Shown here: piece by piece, positions 29,315 through 39,379 of the stretch
Numbering within the stretch: position 1 is the first letter of the stretch
Layout of the letters: each line of letters opens with the position of its first letter
Source: Bacillota bacterium
GTDB taxonomy: Bacteria; Bacillota; Clostridia; Tissierellales; Tissierellaceae
Assembly: GCA_023388495.1 (NCBI GenBank)
Contig: JAEWGC010000044.1
Coordinates: forward strand, 62,001 to 126,000
DNA: 64,000 nucleotides
Direction of reading: 5' to 3'
Program-made: the position numbers and the translations under genes
Notes under the pieces: generated by a model
Databases searched by the model: none
What the model saw: only the letters and a program-made list of their open reading frames with translations
What the model was told of the DNA's origin: nothing

Positions 29315-30223
29315 ATGAAAAGACCAATTATTATAGATTGTGATCCAGGGTTAGATGATTCAATAGCATTAATAGCAGCTCACAAAATACAGGATATAGA
29401 AGTAGTTGGCATAACAACTACAGCCGGAAACGCTAGTTTAGAAAGGACTAGCAAAAATGCTTTAAACTTATTGGATACATTAGAATGGGAAATACCCGTG
29501 GTTATGGGATCAGAACATCCTTTAACTAGGGAACGAAAGTTATCAAATAAAAAGCCTGGTATAGGAGATGTAGTGTTACAAGAATCCAATAGAGAATTTT
29601 ATAAGATGAATGTAACAGACTTTATATATGAAGAGGCTAAAAAGCAAAATGGTAATCTAGAGATCCTTACCTTAGCTCCTATGACTAATATTGCAAGAAC
29701 CTTAATAAGATATCCAGATATAAAGGGATTAATTAAAAGTATAACATTTATGGGTGGAACAACGGGGGAAGGAAACATTACATCATCATCTGAATTTAAT
29801 ATGTATATAGACCCTCATGCAGCAGATATAGTATTTAAATCTGGAATACCTCTTACTATGGTAGGGTTAGATGTGACGAAGAAGGCTTTTTTAACTTTAG
29901 AAGATATAGATTATTTTAAAAAATTTAATAATATACATAGCCAATTAACAGCCCAGCTTCTTATGGCAATTCATGATAGAGAATGTTTATGTGGAGAAGA
30001 CGCCATTGTAATCCATGATGCAGTTGCCCTAGGGGTGATGGTTTTCCCAGAGATTGTCAAGAAAAGAAAATTTAGTGTATCAATAGAAATAAATAGCAAA
30101 CAAAATCTAGGAATGTTACTACTAGATTACAGGAATATTCCTGATGAGGAAAGGAATATAGATATAGCAATAGATATAGATGTTGATAAGTTCAAGCATT
30201 GGATTAAAGGGTTAAATTGTTAA
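29315..30223 (+). CDS. Nucleoside hydrolase (IUNH family), standard type
   Basis: A 302-residue nucleoside hydrolase with the canonical calcium-binding motif IDCDPGLDDSIAL at the N-terminus, LAPMTNIA and ITFMGGTT centrally, EFNMYIDPHAA and the C-terminal HDAVA. It releases free base and ribose from purine or pyrimidine nucleosides for salvage or fermentation. Start ATG follows GGGGG. It may be co-transcribed with the DUF1622 gene. Close relatives can be pyrimidine-specific (RihA/B) or broad; the sequence does not settle it. Confidence 0.92.
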   Translation: MKRPIIIDCDPGLDDSIALIAAHKIQDIEVVGITTTAGNASLERTSKNALNLLDTLEWEIPVVMGSEHPLTRERKLSNKKPGIGDVVLQESNREFYKMNVTDFIYEEAKKQNGNLEILTLAPMTNIARTLIRYPDIKGLIKSITFMGGTTGEGNITSSSEFNMYIDPHAADIVFKSGIPLTMVGLDVTKKAFLTLEDIDYFKKFNNIHSQLTAQLLMAIHDRECLCGEDAIVIHDAVALGVMVFPEIVKKRKFSVSIEINSKQNLGMLLLDYRNIPDEERNIDIAIDIDVDKFKHWIKGLNC

Positions 30224-30249
30224 AGTTTTAACCAAAATTCAAAAAACTT

Positions 30250-30289
30250 AGTACAATTAATAATATATTTGATATAATATTATTGTACT
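30250..30289. promoter_or_regulatory. Palindromic promoter/operator region of iorAB
   Basis: AGTACAAT (30250-30257) and ATTGTACT (30282-30289) are inverted repeats flanking a TATAAT at 30273-30278. The arrangement suggests a dimeric regulator binding on both sides of the -10 box. Confidence 0.5.
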
Positions 30290-30311
30290 ATATTAGAATA
30301 GGAGGAATTCT

Positions 30312-32087
30312 ATGAAAAAGCTTTTAACAGGTAATGAAGCTATTGCAAGGGGTGCTTATGAAGCAGGATGTTTAGTAGCAGCAGCATACCCAGGTACACC
30401 AAGTACTGAAATTCTTGAAAACATCTCACAATACGAAGAAGTATACTCAGAGTGGTCCACAAATGAGAAGGTTGCTTTAGAGGTTGGTGCAGGTGCATCT
30501 ATAGCAGGAGCTAGATCTCTAGTTGCAATGAAACACGTGGGCTTAAACGTAGCAGCAGATCCATTATTTACTATTGCTTATGAAGGTGTAAATGGAGGAC
30601 TTATAGTAATAACTGCTGATGAGCCAGGAATGCATAGTTCTCAAAATGAGCAAGACAACAGACTTTTTGCACCTCATGCAAAGGTAGCTATGGTAGAGCC
30701 ATCAGATAGTCAAGAATGTAAAGATTTTGTAAAACATGCTTTTGAAATATCCGAAACCTATGATACTCCAGTATTATTTAAAGTAACTACTAGGGTTTGT
30801 CATAGTAAGGGTGTAGTAGAATTAGGAGAAAGAACTGAAGTAGGAGTAAAGGAATATGTGAAGGATCCTAAGAAATACATAATGGTACCAGCAAATTCCA
30901 AGGCTAAACATATAGAAATGGAAACAGACAGAATTCCAAGACTTAGGGAATATTCAAACAATAGTCCTTTAAATAGAATTGAATGGAATGACAGAAAAAT
31001 AGGTATTATAACATCAGGTGCATCATATCTTCATGCAAAGGAAGTATTTGGAGATACAGTTTCCTACCTAAAAGTAGGATTTAGCTGGCCACTACCAGAC
31101 AAACTATTTAAAGAATTCGCAGATGGCGTGGACAAACTATATGTAATAGAAGAAAATGAGCCTTATATGGAACAATATATTAAAGCCATGGGAATAGAAT
31201 GCATTGGTAAAGAAATATTCTCAGTATGTGGAGAAATAAATCCACAAATCATAAGAGAAAAAATGTTAGGTGAAAAGGTAGAAGTAGAAAATAAATTAGA
31301 CTTGGAAGTATCATCAAGACCACCAGCACTATGTGCAGGATGCCCTCATAGAGGAATATTCTATGCTTTATCAAAACATAAAAATAAGATAGTAGTTACA
31401 TCAGATATCGGATGCTATACACTAGGAGCTATGCCACCATTAGGTATGGGAGATACAGTAATATGTATGGGTGCTGGAATCACAGCAGGAATTGGATTTG
31501 ATAAAGTTAACCAAATGGCAGATAGAGACAAAAAGGTATTTGGATTTGTAGGAGACTCTACATTCTTCCATTCAGGAATGACAGGATTAGTAAATGCAGT
31601 ATATAATAAGAGTAATATGGTAGTTGTAATCCTTGACAATAGAATCACTGCTATGACAGGCCATCAAGAAAACCCAGGTACAGGTAAGAGTATATCTGGT
31701 GTAGAATCACCAATGATTGATATAGAAGGCTTGGTAAAAGCTATAGGAGTGAAAGAGGAAAATATAAGAGTAGTAGATCCATATAAGATGGATGAAAATA
31801 CAAATGCAGTGAAGGACGCATTAGAAGCTACTGAACCATTTGTAATAATAACAAAACAACCTTGTGCACTTATTAAGGATGTACAAAAGAGAAGAGCAAA
31901 TCTATATTGCCAAGTAAATCAAGAAAAATGCAGAAAATGTAAGACTTGCCTAAGAATAGGATGTCCAGCCATATCTATGAAGGACAATGTAGTTAGTATG
32001 GATACTTCAATGTGTAATGGGTGTACAGTATGTCTACAGGTATGTCCATTTAAGGCTATAGAATCTTTTGGGGAAGAGGTGATTTAA
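30312..32087 (+). CDS. iorA: Indolepyruvate ferredoxin oxidoreductase, alpha subunit
   Basis: A 591-residue TPP-dependent oxidoreductase subunit that oxidatively decarboxylates aryl-pyruvates from Trp, Phe and Tyr to aryl-acetyl-CoA while reducing ferredoxin. The N-terminal pyrimidine-binding part has AAYPGTPSTEIL, the TPP part has CPHRGIFYAL and GDSTFFHSGMTGL with DNRITAMTGHQ, and the C-terminus has two 4Fe-4S motifs CRKCKTCLRIGCP and CNGCTVCLQVCP. Length and domain order fit IorA. It forms a complex with IorB encoded directly downstream. This points to amino-acid fermentation. Ribosome binding site: GGAGGAATT. Confidence 0.96.
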   Translation: MKKLLTGNEAIARGAYEAGCLVAAAYPGTPSTEILENISQYEEVYSEWSTNEKVALEVGAGASIAGARSLVAMKHVGLNVAADPLFTIAYEGVNGGLIVITADEPGMHSSQNEQDNRLFAPHAKVAMVEPSDSQECKDFVKHAFEISETYDTPVLFKVTTRVCHSKGVVELGERTEVGVKEYVKDPKKYIMVPANSKAKHIEMETDRIPRLREYSNNSPLNRIEWNDRKIGIITSGASYLHAKEVFGDTVSYLKVGFSWPLPDKLFKEFADGVDKLYVIEENEPYMEQYIKAMGIECIGKEIFSVCGEINPQIIREKMLGEKVEVENKLDLEVSSRPPALCAGCPHRGIFYALSKHKNKIVVTSDIGCYTLGAMPPLGMGDTVICMGAGITAGIGFDKVNQMADRDKKVFGFVGDSTFFHSGMTGLVNAVYNKSNMVVVILDNRITAMTGHQENPGTGKSISGVESPMIDIEGLVKAIGVKEENIRVVDPYKMDENTNAVKDALEATEPFVIITKQPCALIKDVQKRRANLYCQVNQEKCRKCKTCLRIGCPAISMKDNVVSMDTSMCNGCTVCLQVCPFKAIESFGEEVI

Positions 32088-32657
32088 TTGGCAAAATCTT
32101 TACTATTAGTAGGTGTAGGAGGACAGGGTACTATTTTAGTATCTAAGATATTATCAGAGGGACTCTTAGAAGAGGGCTACGATGTAAAAATGTCAGAAAT
32201 CCATGGTATGGCACAAAGAGGAGGTAGTGTTACCACTCAAATTAGATTTGGAGATAAGGTATATTCACCAACTATAAACCTTGGAGAAGCAGATGTATTA
32301 GTATCCTTCGAGAAACTAGAAGCAGCAAGGTACGTTCCTCAATTAAAAAAGAGTGGAACATTAATAGTTAACGAAGAGGAAATGTGGCCATTGCCAGTGT
32401 TAGCAGGATTAGAAAAATATCCTGAAGGAATAATGGAAGAATTAAAATCTAAAATAGATAATGTAATATCTATAAATGCTAGAGAAATAGCTGAAGAAAT
32501 TGGTGAACCAAGATCTCAAAATATAGTAATGCTAGGACTTATAGTTAAGGCATTAGGCCTAGAGAATATAGACTGGAAGACTAAAATCAAGAAGTTTCTT
32601 CCAGAAAGAGTACATGAAGTAAATATTAAGGCCTTTGAAAGAGGAATAAATTCATAA
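32088..32657 (+). CDS. iorB: Indolepyruvate ferredoxin oxidoreductase, beta subunit
   Basis: A 189-residue gamma-type domain of 2-oxoacid:ferredoxin oxidoreductases. LLVGVGGQGTILVSKIL is the nucleotide/CoA-associated glycine-rich start and MSEIHGMAQRGGSV is the signature block. It starts with TTG immediately after the iorA stop, using AGAGGTGATT inside iorA as ribosome binding site, so translation is coupled. It is the catalytic partner of IorA. Confidence 0.95.
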   Translation: MAKSLLLVGVGGQGTILVSKILSEGLLEEGYDVKMSEIHGMAQRGGSVTTQIRFGDKVYSPTINLGEADVLVSFEKLEAARYVPQLKKSGTLIVNEEEMWPLPVLAGLEKYPEGIMEELKSKIDNVISINAREIAEEIGEPRSQNIVMLGLIVKALGLENIDWKTKIKKFLPERVHEVNIKAFERGINS

Positions 32658-32695
32658 AAATAGTGGATACACATATATGTGTATCCACTATTTTT
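32656..32695 (+). terminator. Rho-independent terminator of iorAB
   Basis: A perfect 40-nt palindrome with arms beginning AAAAATAGTGGATACACAT and ending in TTTTT. The gap 32696-32905 has an A+T-rich spacer with no gene; it should hold the ATPase operon promoter, for which I see only weak candidates. Confidence 0.92.
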
Positions 32696-32905
32696 ATGTC
32701 GAAAAACTTATTAAATATTTGTAACAAATATCAGAACATGAGAAAAATAAAGGATGAGTTAGAAAACAGAAGAAAATTAAAGAGATGATTATTATTAATA
32801 AATATTATTTGACTTATTTTTACTCCTATGGACCATAGAGGGCATTATTTAAGTTTACATAAGATATAGGAGGAGTATAATAGTTTAGTCAAGGAGTGAT
32901 GAACT

Positions 32906-33223
32906 ATGGATGAAGTTATCAATAAGATAATAAACATTGATAAGGAAACAGTAAAGATGAGGCTAAGGACTGAAGAGATTATAAGGGATAAGGAAAAAGA
33001 ATTAAAGGAAACTCTTCAAGATTTAGAAAAAAAATATCTGGAAGAAGGTAGATTAGAGGGGGAAAAAATTTATAACAAAATTATGAAAGATGGAGAAACT
33101 GAAATTGAAAGGTTGCAGTCTCAAGATATTGGGATATTAAAGAATATAGACGATGTATATAAAAAGAATAAAGATAAATTAGTCCTTGATTTATGGAATA
33201 GCTTGTTTAAAGGCGAAGAATAG
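32906..33223 (+). CDS. ntpF: V/A-type ATPase peripheral-stalk subunit (NtpF/AtpH-like)
   Basis: A 105-residue charged coiled-coil protein that fits the small peripheral-stalk subunit (G/H) of V/A-type ATPases. This subunit pairs with subunit E to form the stator. The sequence is mainly heptads of K, E, L and I, so identity rests on length and its place as first gene of the operon. Start ATG follows AAGGAGTGATGAACT. The next gene follows after 10 bp. Confidence 0.82.
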   Translation: MDEVINKIINIDKETVKMRLRTEEIIRDKEKELKETLQDLEKKYLEEGRLEGEKIYNKIMKDGETEIERLQSQDIGILKNIDDVYKKNKDKLVLDLWNSLFKGEE

Positions 33224-33233
33224 AGGGAGAACC

Positions 33234-34289
33234 ATGAGTAATGAAAGAAGATTTGCAGCAATAAACACTAAAATAAGGGTTTTAAGAGCGAAATCACTAG
33301 ATAAAAAAGATTATATAAATCTAATGGAAAAAAATAGTGTAGTAGAGCAGGTTGCCTATCTCAAGGAGAACACCATATACAAAGAAGAATTAAGTAAAAT
33401 AGAAAACTTAGACAAAATCGAGCAGGTTGAAATAGAACTAGAGCGTCATCTAATAAATCAATTTGAAAAAATAATAAGATACTTTACTGACGATTATAGA
33501 AGTTTATTTAGAACCTTAATGCTAAGATACGAAATTGAGGACTTGAAGTTATATTTAAGAGCCTTAGAAAGAAAAGAAGAACTTAGTAAAATAGACAGTC
33601 TTAGTTTATTAAAGGAAAAATATTATAGTTTTGATTCTAAAAAACTGAAATCTTCTCATAATATGGAGGAATTTATAGAAAATCTAAAAGGAACTATCTA
33701 CTATGATGCCTTAAACTCTTATAAAGAGGAAGAACATGCAAAAATTATATTTTACATGGAAATGAACTTGGACAGGCTATATTTTAATTCTTTAAAATCA
33801 GTATCTAAAAGCCTAAAAAAAAAAGATAAGATAATATTTGAAAAAATTCTTGGAAGAAATGAGGATTTATTAAATATTGAGTGGATTTATAGAGGGATTA
33901 AATTCTATAAATTACTCCCAGAGGAGTTAATAAACTTTACATTACCCCATGGATATGAATTTAACTATAAAAGGTTAAAAAAGATGTGCTACTCCAATGA
34001 AGAGGAATTAAAGGAAATAGTTTTAAAAACGCAGTATGATTTTTTATTTGATACTGAAAAAGATATAGATTTATATATGGAAAGAAGGATTCAAAGATAT
34101 CTATACTATAGATTTTTAGATGCCTTTAGAAAGGCAAGCTTAGATATAACTTTATCCATAGCTTATATCCATCTTTTAGAGTATGAAATAAGGGATATTA
34201 TCTCTATGCTGGAAGCTAAAAAATATGGATTAACTTTACAAGAAACAAAAGATTACCTAGTAAGGAAAGTCGAAGGAAGTGATGAGTAA
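33234..34289 (+). CDS. ntpC: V/A-type ATPase subunit C (d-type)
   Basis: A 351-residue all-helical protein of the V0 subunit d/AtpC family (vacuolar ATP synthase subunit AC39), which caps the rotor ring and links it to the central stalk. Typical traits are the N-terminal NTKIRVLRAKSLDKKDYINLMEKNSVVEQVAYLKE and the C-terminal EYEIRDIISMLEAKKYGL. I start at ATG 33234 with GGGAGAACC upstream; an in-frame start 48 bases earlier lies within the preceding gene. Stop and next start overlap (TAATG). Confidence 0.92.
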   Translation: MSNERRFAAINTKIRVLRAKSLDKKDYINLMEKNSVVEQVAYLKENTIYKEELSKIENLDKIEQVEIELERHLINQFEKIIRYFTDDYRSLFRTLMLRYEIEDLKLYLRALERKEELSKIDSLSLLKEKYYSFDSKKLKSSHNMEEFIENLKGTIYYDALNSYKEEEHAKIIFYMEMNLDRLYFNSLKSVSKSLKKKDKIIFEKILGRNEDLLNIEWIYRGIKFYKLLPEELINFTLPHGYEFNYKRLKKMCYSNEEELKEIVLKTQYDFLFDTEKDIDLYMERRIQRYLYYRFLDAFRKASLDITLSIAYIHLLEYEIRDIISMLEAKKYGLTLQETKDYLVRKVEGSDE

Positions 34290-36217
34290 TGTCTGTTGAA
34301 AAGATGACCATGATGAATGTCATTGGAAATATGGCAGATGTAGATAATGTATTAAAGGACATAATTCTATCTGGCAAAGTGGATTTAGTATCTGCATTAT
34401 CACAAATAGAAGACAATAGCTTTGTCTTTAATGTAAAGGACGAAAACTTAGAAAAAGTTATAGATTTAAACTATATTACGTCTTTTTCAAAGGATAAAAG
34501 CTATGAAGAACTCCTTAAAAAGGGAGAAGAGCTAGAATCAATTTTAGATATAAAATCTAATTATATGGGGTTTAATTTAAAAGATGAATCTAAGGCATCT
34601 AATAAACTAAACAATATATATGAAGAAGTAAAGGTGCCTAGTGAAGAGCTAGAGAAGGTCAAGGAAGAACTGGAAAAAATTGAAGAATTTTATAAAAATT
34701 TTTCTCAGATTAGAGATATTAATACTCCAATAGAGGATTTGAAAAATCTTTCCCATTTTGATTATAGATTTGGAGTCCTAGCTAAGGAGGACAGAATAAA
34801 GCTTAAGAAGAACTATGAGAACATCCTAGCAATTATCCTTCATACAGGAACAGGAAAGGATGGAGAGGTTTACTTAACCTTATATCCTTCAAATATAAGA
34901 GAAGAAATGAATAGAATTCTAAGATCCTTAAACTTTAAAGAAATCCAAGTTCCAGATGAGTATAAGGGAACACCCTTTGAAATGATTAAATATATAAAGG
35001 ATAAAAAGGAAAAATTAGAAAAGCATATAGATGGTTTGGAAAAGACATTAGCTAATTTAAAGGAAAATTATAAGGATTTAATTATATCGGCAGTTAATCA
35101 GCTGAAAACAAAGGAAAAAATAGAAGATATTAAAGATAAGTTAGCAAGATCTAATAAATTCTTCTATCTTTCAGGCTGGGTGTCTAAAAAGGATAAGGAA
35201 AGAATAGGAGAAACTCTAAAAGAGTATAAGGATATATTGGTAATATTTAAGGACGAAACTGACTTAACACCTCCTACAAAACTTAGAAATAATTGGTTAT
35301 TTAAGCCATTTGAATCCTTAGTTAAAATGTACGGAATGCCATCCTATAACGAATTAGACCCTACTCCATTTTTATCTCTTTCATATATGTTTTTATTTGG
35401 AGCCATGTTTGGAGATTTAGGACAAGGATTTATACTACTTTTAGGCGGTATGCTATTGGGACGTAAAAACAAGATGTTCGGTGGATTATTGAGTAGACTA
35501 GGACTAAGTTCAATGATATTTGGAACTTTATATGGTGCAGTATTTGGTATTGAAACTCTTATACCAGCATTACTTATTAAGCCCTTTGAAAATATAAATA
35601 CAGTTTTGGTATCTGCCATATTTATAGGTATAGCACTTATACTTATATCCTATATTTACGGCATGATTAATAGCATTAAAAGAAAAGATATGGAAGACGG
35701 ATTATTTGGCAAGGAAGGTTTGGCAGGGTTTTTATTTTATCTATGCTTACTTGTTTTAATAGGTGGAAATCTCATAGGAAGACCAATACTTTCCACAGAG
35801 GTAGGCGCAGCAATCATCATATTATGTATAATTGTTATGATATTTAAGCAGCCACTTACTCATTTTATAAAAGGAAAACGTCCTCTTCATGGGGAAGATG
35901 TTGCCGGATACTATATAGAATCAGTATTTTCCATTATAGAGACTTTGCTTAGTATGCTAAGTGGTACAGTATCTTTTATTAGGGTAGGAGCTTTTGCTCT
36001 AACCCACGTTGGTTTATTTATAGCCTTTGAGACCATAGGCCATATGATAGGAACCACAACTGGTAATATCATTGTGCTTATTGTAGGTAATATCGTCATC
36101 ATAGGTATGGAAGGCCTTATAGTATTTATTCAAGGTCTAAGACTTCAATACTATGAGCTATTTAGTAGATATTACAAAGGCGAAGGTAAAGAATTTAACC
36201 CTGTAAACATTAAATAA
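34289..36217 (+). CDS. ntpI: V/A-type ATPase subunit I (a-type stator/ion channel)
   Basis: A 642-residue protein with a soluble N-terminal half (coiled coils at about 85-130 and 225-275) and a membrane C-terminal half of about eight helices starting at SYMFLFGAMFGDLGQGF. The C-terminal helices carry the half-channels and the essential arginine, probably in GTVSFIRVGAFALTHVGL. It couples ion flow to rotor rotation. Length and architecture are standard. Confidence 0.94.
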   Translation: MSVEKMTMMNVIGNMADVDNVLKDIILSGKVDLVSALSQIEDNSFVFNVKDENLEKVIDLNYITSFSKDKSYEELLKKGEELESILDIKSNYMGFNLKDESKASNKLNNIYEEVKVPSEELEKVKEELEKIEEFYKNFSQIRDINTPIEDLKNLSHFDYRFGVLAKEDRIKLKKNYENILAIILHTGTGKDGEVYLTLYPSNIREEMNRILRSLNFKEIQVPDEYKGTPFEMIKYIKDKKEKLEKHIDGLEKTLANLKENYKDLIISAVNQLKTKEKIEDIKDKLARSNKFFYLSGWVSKKDKERIGETLKEYKDILVIFKDETDLTPPTKLRNNWLFKPFESLVKMYGMPSYNELDPTPFLSLSYMFLFGAMFGDLGQGFILLLGGMLLGRKNKMFGGLLSRLGLSSMIFGTLYGAVFGIETLIPALLIKPFENINTVLVSAIFIGIALILISYIYGMINSIKRKDMEDGLFGKEGLAGFLFYLCLLVLIGGNLIGRPILSTEVGAAIIILCIIVMIFKQPLTHFIKGKRPLHGEDVAGYYIESVFSIIETLLSMLSGTVSFIRVGAFALTHVGLFIAFETIGHMIGTTTGNIIVLIVGNIVIIGMEGLIVFIQGLRLQYYELFSRYYKGEGKEFNPVNIK

Positions 36218-36232
36218 TTAGGAGGAATAAAA

Positions 36233-36655
36233 ATGCAATTTATATTAATATCAACAACTTTAATGGTTTTAATGACTATTGGAACTGGAATTTTTATGAT
36301 TTACAAAAATGTAGAAGGTAATAGAAAGACTCTTAAAAAGGTTTTAAGGACAAATCTATATGTATTTTTACCAATACTTGTTGCCGCTATAATTACTTTA
36401 GTACCAGGAGCAATCAATGCCGAAACAACTAGTGCCTCATCACCATCAGGTCTTGGATTTATTGCAGCAGCATTATCAACAGGTTTAGCAACAGTAGGTG
36501 CTGGATATGCAGTTGCCGTAGTAGGTTCTTCAGCTCTTGGAGCTGTATCGGAAGATTCTAGTATATTAGGTAAGACACTAATATTCGTAGGTCTTGCAGA
36601 AGGTATTGCAATTTATGGTCTTATAGTATCTATCCTAATTCTTGGAAGGTTATAA
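36233..36655 (+). CDS. ntpK: V/A-type ATPase rotor-ring subunit K (c)
   Basis: A 140-residue membrane protein. An N-terminal hydrophobic hairpin (about 1-60) without a membrane carboxylate is followed by a canonical c-type hairpin: GFIAAALSTGLATVGAGYAVA and IFVGLAEGIAIYGLIVSILIL, with the ion-binding glutamate in LAEGIA. So one ion site per subunit is expected rather than two. Sodium versus proton use cannot be decided; the residues around the glutamate should be compared with the E. hirae Na+ site. Ribosome binding site: AGGAGG. Confidence 0.93.
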   Translation: MQFILISTTLMVLMTIGTGIFMIYKNVEGNRKTLKKVLRTNLYVFLPILVAAIITLVPGAINAETTSASSPSGLGFIAAALSTGLATVGAGYAVAVVGSSALGAVSEDSSILGKTLIFVGLAEGIAIYGLIVSILILGRL

Positions 36656-36656
36656 T

Positions 36657-36962
36657 ATGAAATCTTTTCTAATCAGTCATAATAAGGATACAATCATAGG
36701 CCTAAGATTAGCAGGAATAGAAGGAATTTTAGCTGAATCAAAGGAAGAAGTAGAAGTCTATTTTTATAAAGCTGTCCATGATCCTGAAATTGGAATTATT
36801 ATACTGACAGAAACTATATTTGAAGAAATGAAAGAAAAGGTACTAGAACTTAAAAGAAGCGGAAGTTCAAAACTTATAACTACTATTCCAGATAGGACTG
36901 GCCTAAGGGATAAGAACTTTATAATGAGATATATAAAGGAATCCATAGGTATAAAAATTTAG
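36657..36962 (+). CDS. ntpG: V/A-type ATPase subunit F (NtpG)
   Basis: A 101-residue central-stalk subunit. The segment DTIIGLRLAGIEGILAESKEEVEVYF and IIILTETIFEEMKEKV match subunit F. It binds subunit D in the rotor shaft and influences activity. The ATG lies one base after the stop of ntpK, so translation is coupled. Confidence 0.92.
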   Translation: MKSFLISHNKDTIIGLRLAGIEGILAESKEEVEVYFYKAVHDPEIGIIILTETIFEEMKEKVLELKRSGSSKLITTIPDRTGLRDKNFIMRYIKESIGIKI

Positions 36963-36973
36963 GTGGTGAAAAG

Positions 36974-37603
36974 ATGATTACTCTTGATGATAAATTAGAT
37001 ATCTTCTATAAAGTAGTATTTAAGGAAGAAGAGGAAAGATGTAAAAAGGCATTAGAGGAATTAGAAGAAAGAAATAAATTAACATTAGAAGAAAAAATTG
37101 TAGAGCTAGAAAAAAAGAAAGAAGAAATAATTACTAGGAGAAAACTTTTAGCAGAAACACAGAAAAATGAGATGCTTTCTAAGGCTATAGGAGAAAATAG
37201 AAGTAGAATTCTCCAAAAAAGAGAAGAGACACTAACAGACTTAATCTCATCCTTAGAAAACAAGGCAAAGGAGTTTGTACTATCAAAGGATTATAAGGGT
37301 TATGTTCTAGATAGAATCCTTAATGTAATTAAGGAAATAGAGGAAGAAGAAATAGTTATAGGTCTATTAGAAAAAGATAAGAAGGATCTAGAAGAGACTA
37401 TTAGACAGTTAGGTGAAGATAATAATAAAAATATTTCTTTTTATACTGTGGTATCAGATATAATTGGAGGATTTATATTATCAGATAAAAATAGGAGCTA
37501 CAACCTAGATAATAGTTTTAAAACTATTATTGAAGAAAATAAATATCTAATAGGTAAGAGATTATACTCATCTCTAGAAAAGACAGGTGGTTTAAATGGT
37601 TAA
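36974..37603 (+). CDS. ntpE: V/A-type ATPase subunit E
   Basis: A 209-residue peripheral-stalk subunit with an N-terminal coiled coil rich in E and K (about 10-75) and a C-terminal globular domain (GGFILSDKNRSYNLDNSFKTIIEE). It forms the stator with the small subunit encoded first in the operon and contacts the catalytic head. Start ATG follows AGGTGGTGAAAAG; the end overlaps ntpA by 8 bp. Confidence 0.92.
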   Translation: MITLDDKLDIFYKVVFKEEEERCKKALEELEERNKLTLEEKIVELEKKKEEIITRRKLLAETQKNEMLSKAIGENRSRILQKREETLTDLISSLENKAKEFVLSKDYKGYVLDRILNVIKEIEEEEIVIGLLEKDKKDLEETIRQLGEDNNKNISFYTVVSDIIGGFILSDKNRSYNLDNSFKTIIEENKYLIGKRLYSSLEKTGGLNG

Positions 37604-39368
37604 TTTAAGAGGAAAAATAGCTATGATAAATGGCCCAGTAATACTTGGGGAGAATATGACTGGATTTAAGATGAGGGAAATGGTACTGGTAGGAGATAAA
37701 AAGCTAATAGGTGAAATCATATCTATAGATGGAGATAATGGTACAGTTCAGGTATACGAAGAAACAGAAGGTCTAAAGAGAGGAGAAAAAATAGTATCCA
37801 CTGGAAAACCCCTTTCTCTAAAACTAGGACCAGGTATGCTTGGTAATATGTTTGATGGTATTCAAAGGCCACTAAAGAAAATAAGAGATGATTTTGGTAG
37901 TTTTATCCCAGAAGGTATCGGTCTTATATCTATAGATGAAGACAAGATATGGGATGTGAACTTAAATGTAAAACTAGGCGATTATCTAAAAGAAGGAGAA
38001 ATCTTCGGTACTGTACAGGAAACCTCCTTGATTACACATAAGCTTTTAGTTCCCGTAGGACTAGAAGGTAAAGTAATCAAGGTAGTAAAGAACGGAAAAT
38101 ATAATATTGAAGAAGAATTGGTTCAAATAGAGGATAATGAAGGAAATAAACATTCTCTTAAAATGTACCAAGAATGGCCAGTTAGAATTGCAAGACCTAC
38201 CAAAGAGAGATTACCTATAGATAAACTTTTAGTTACAGGTCAGAGAGTATTAGATATGTTTTTTCCAATAGCAAAGGGTGGAACAGCAGCAATACCTGGT
38301 GGTTTTGGTACTGGAAAGACCATGACTCAGCACCAATTAGCTAAATGGTCAGATGCAGATATTATAGTCTATATTGGCTGTGGTGAAAGAGGAAACGAAA
38401 TGACAGAAGTACTAGAGGATTTCCCAGAACTTATAGACCCTAAGACAGGTAAACCTATAATGGAAAGAACAGTTCTTATAGCTAATACATCTAATATGCC
38501 AGTAGCAGCTCGTGAAGCTAGTATATATACAGGAATCACAATGGCAGAGTATTTTAGAGATATGGGTTACCATGTGGCAATAATGGCAGACTCCACTTCT
38601 CGTTGGGCAGAGGCTTTACGTGAAATCTCAGGAAGACTAGAGGAAATGCCAGCAGAAGAAGGGTATCCAGCATATTTGCCTTCTAGACTTGCTCAGTTCT
38701 ATGAGAGAGCTGGATATGTAAAATCCCTTTCTGGAAATGAAGGATCTGTAACTATAATAGGAGCAGTTTCTCCAGCAGGAGGAGATTTCTCTGAGCCAGT
38801 TACAGAAAATACTAAGAGATTTGTTAACGTATTCCTAGGATTAGATAGAGAATTGGCATATTCAAGACATTATCCTGCGATAAATTGGCTAAACAGCTAC
38901 AGCGGATATATGGAAATGCTAAGAACTTATTATGAAATGGAATTAAATGAAGAGGTAGAAGGCCTTCGTGGAAAGATGTTAAAGCTTTTATTTGAGGAAA
39001 GTAGACTTCTTGAAATAGTGCTTTTAGTTGGAGAAGATGTTTTACCAGATGATCAAAGATTAATCCTAGAAATTGCCAGGGTAATTAAAATAGGATTTTT
39101 ACAACAAAATGCTTTCCATAAGGAAGACACCTATGTACCACTTAAGAAACAATTAGAAATGTTAAAGACTATAGATTTATTATATGAAAGAGGACTACAG
39201 GCTATAAAGAAGGATATCCCTATCTCTAAAGTTAGAAATGGAGAGCTTTATGGTGAAATTATAAAGATGAAATACTCTATACCCAACGAAGATATAGAGA
39301 AAATTCAAGAACTTAACAATATGATAAATGATTTTTATAATAAATTAGAATTAGACTATTCTAAATAG
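37596..39368 (+). CDS. ntpA: V/A-type ATPase catalytic subunit A
   Basis: The 590-residue catalytic subunit. The P-loop is GGFGTGKT, the catalytic glutamate region is [19 protein letters not shown], Walker B is [23 protein letters not shown], and the bulge (non-homologous) domain separates it from F-type beta. Three copies alternate with subunit B in the head and hydrolyse or make ATP. Length is typical for bacterial A subunits (about 590). Confidence 0.97.
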   Translation: MVNLRGKIAMINGPVILGENMTGFKMREMVLVGDKKLIGEIISIDGDNGTVQVYEETEGLKRGEKIVSTGKPLSLKLGPGMLGNMFDGIQRPLKKIRDDFGSFIPEGIGLISIDEDKIWDVNLNVKLGDYLKEGEIFGTVQETSLITHKLLVPVGLEGKVIKVVKNGKYNIEEELVQIEDNEGNKHSLKMYQEWPVRIARPTKERLPIDKLLVTGQRVLDMFFPIAKGGTAAIPGGFGTGKTMTQHQLAKWSDADIIVYIGCGERGNEMTEVLEDFPELIDPKTGKPIMERTVLIANTSNMPVAAREASIYTGITMAEYFRDMGYHVAIMADSTSRWAEALREISGRLEEMPAEEGYPAYLPSRLAQFYERAGYVKSLSGNEGSVTIIGAVSPAGGDFSEPVTENTKRFVNVFLGLDRELAYSRHYPAINWLNSYSGYMEMLRTYYEMELNEEVEGLRGKMLKLLFEESRLLEIVLLVGEDVLPDDQRLILEIARVIKIGFLQQNAFHKEDTYVPLKKQLEMLKTIDLLYERGLQAIKKDIPISKVRNGELYGEIIKMKYSIPNEDIEKIQELNNMINDFYNKLELDYSK

Positions 39369-39379
39369 TAGGTGATGAA

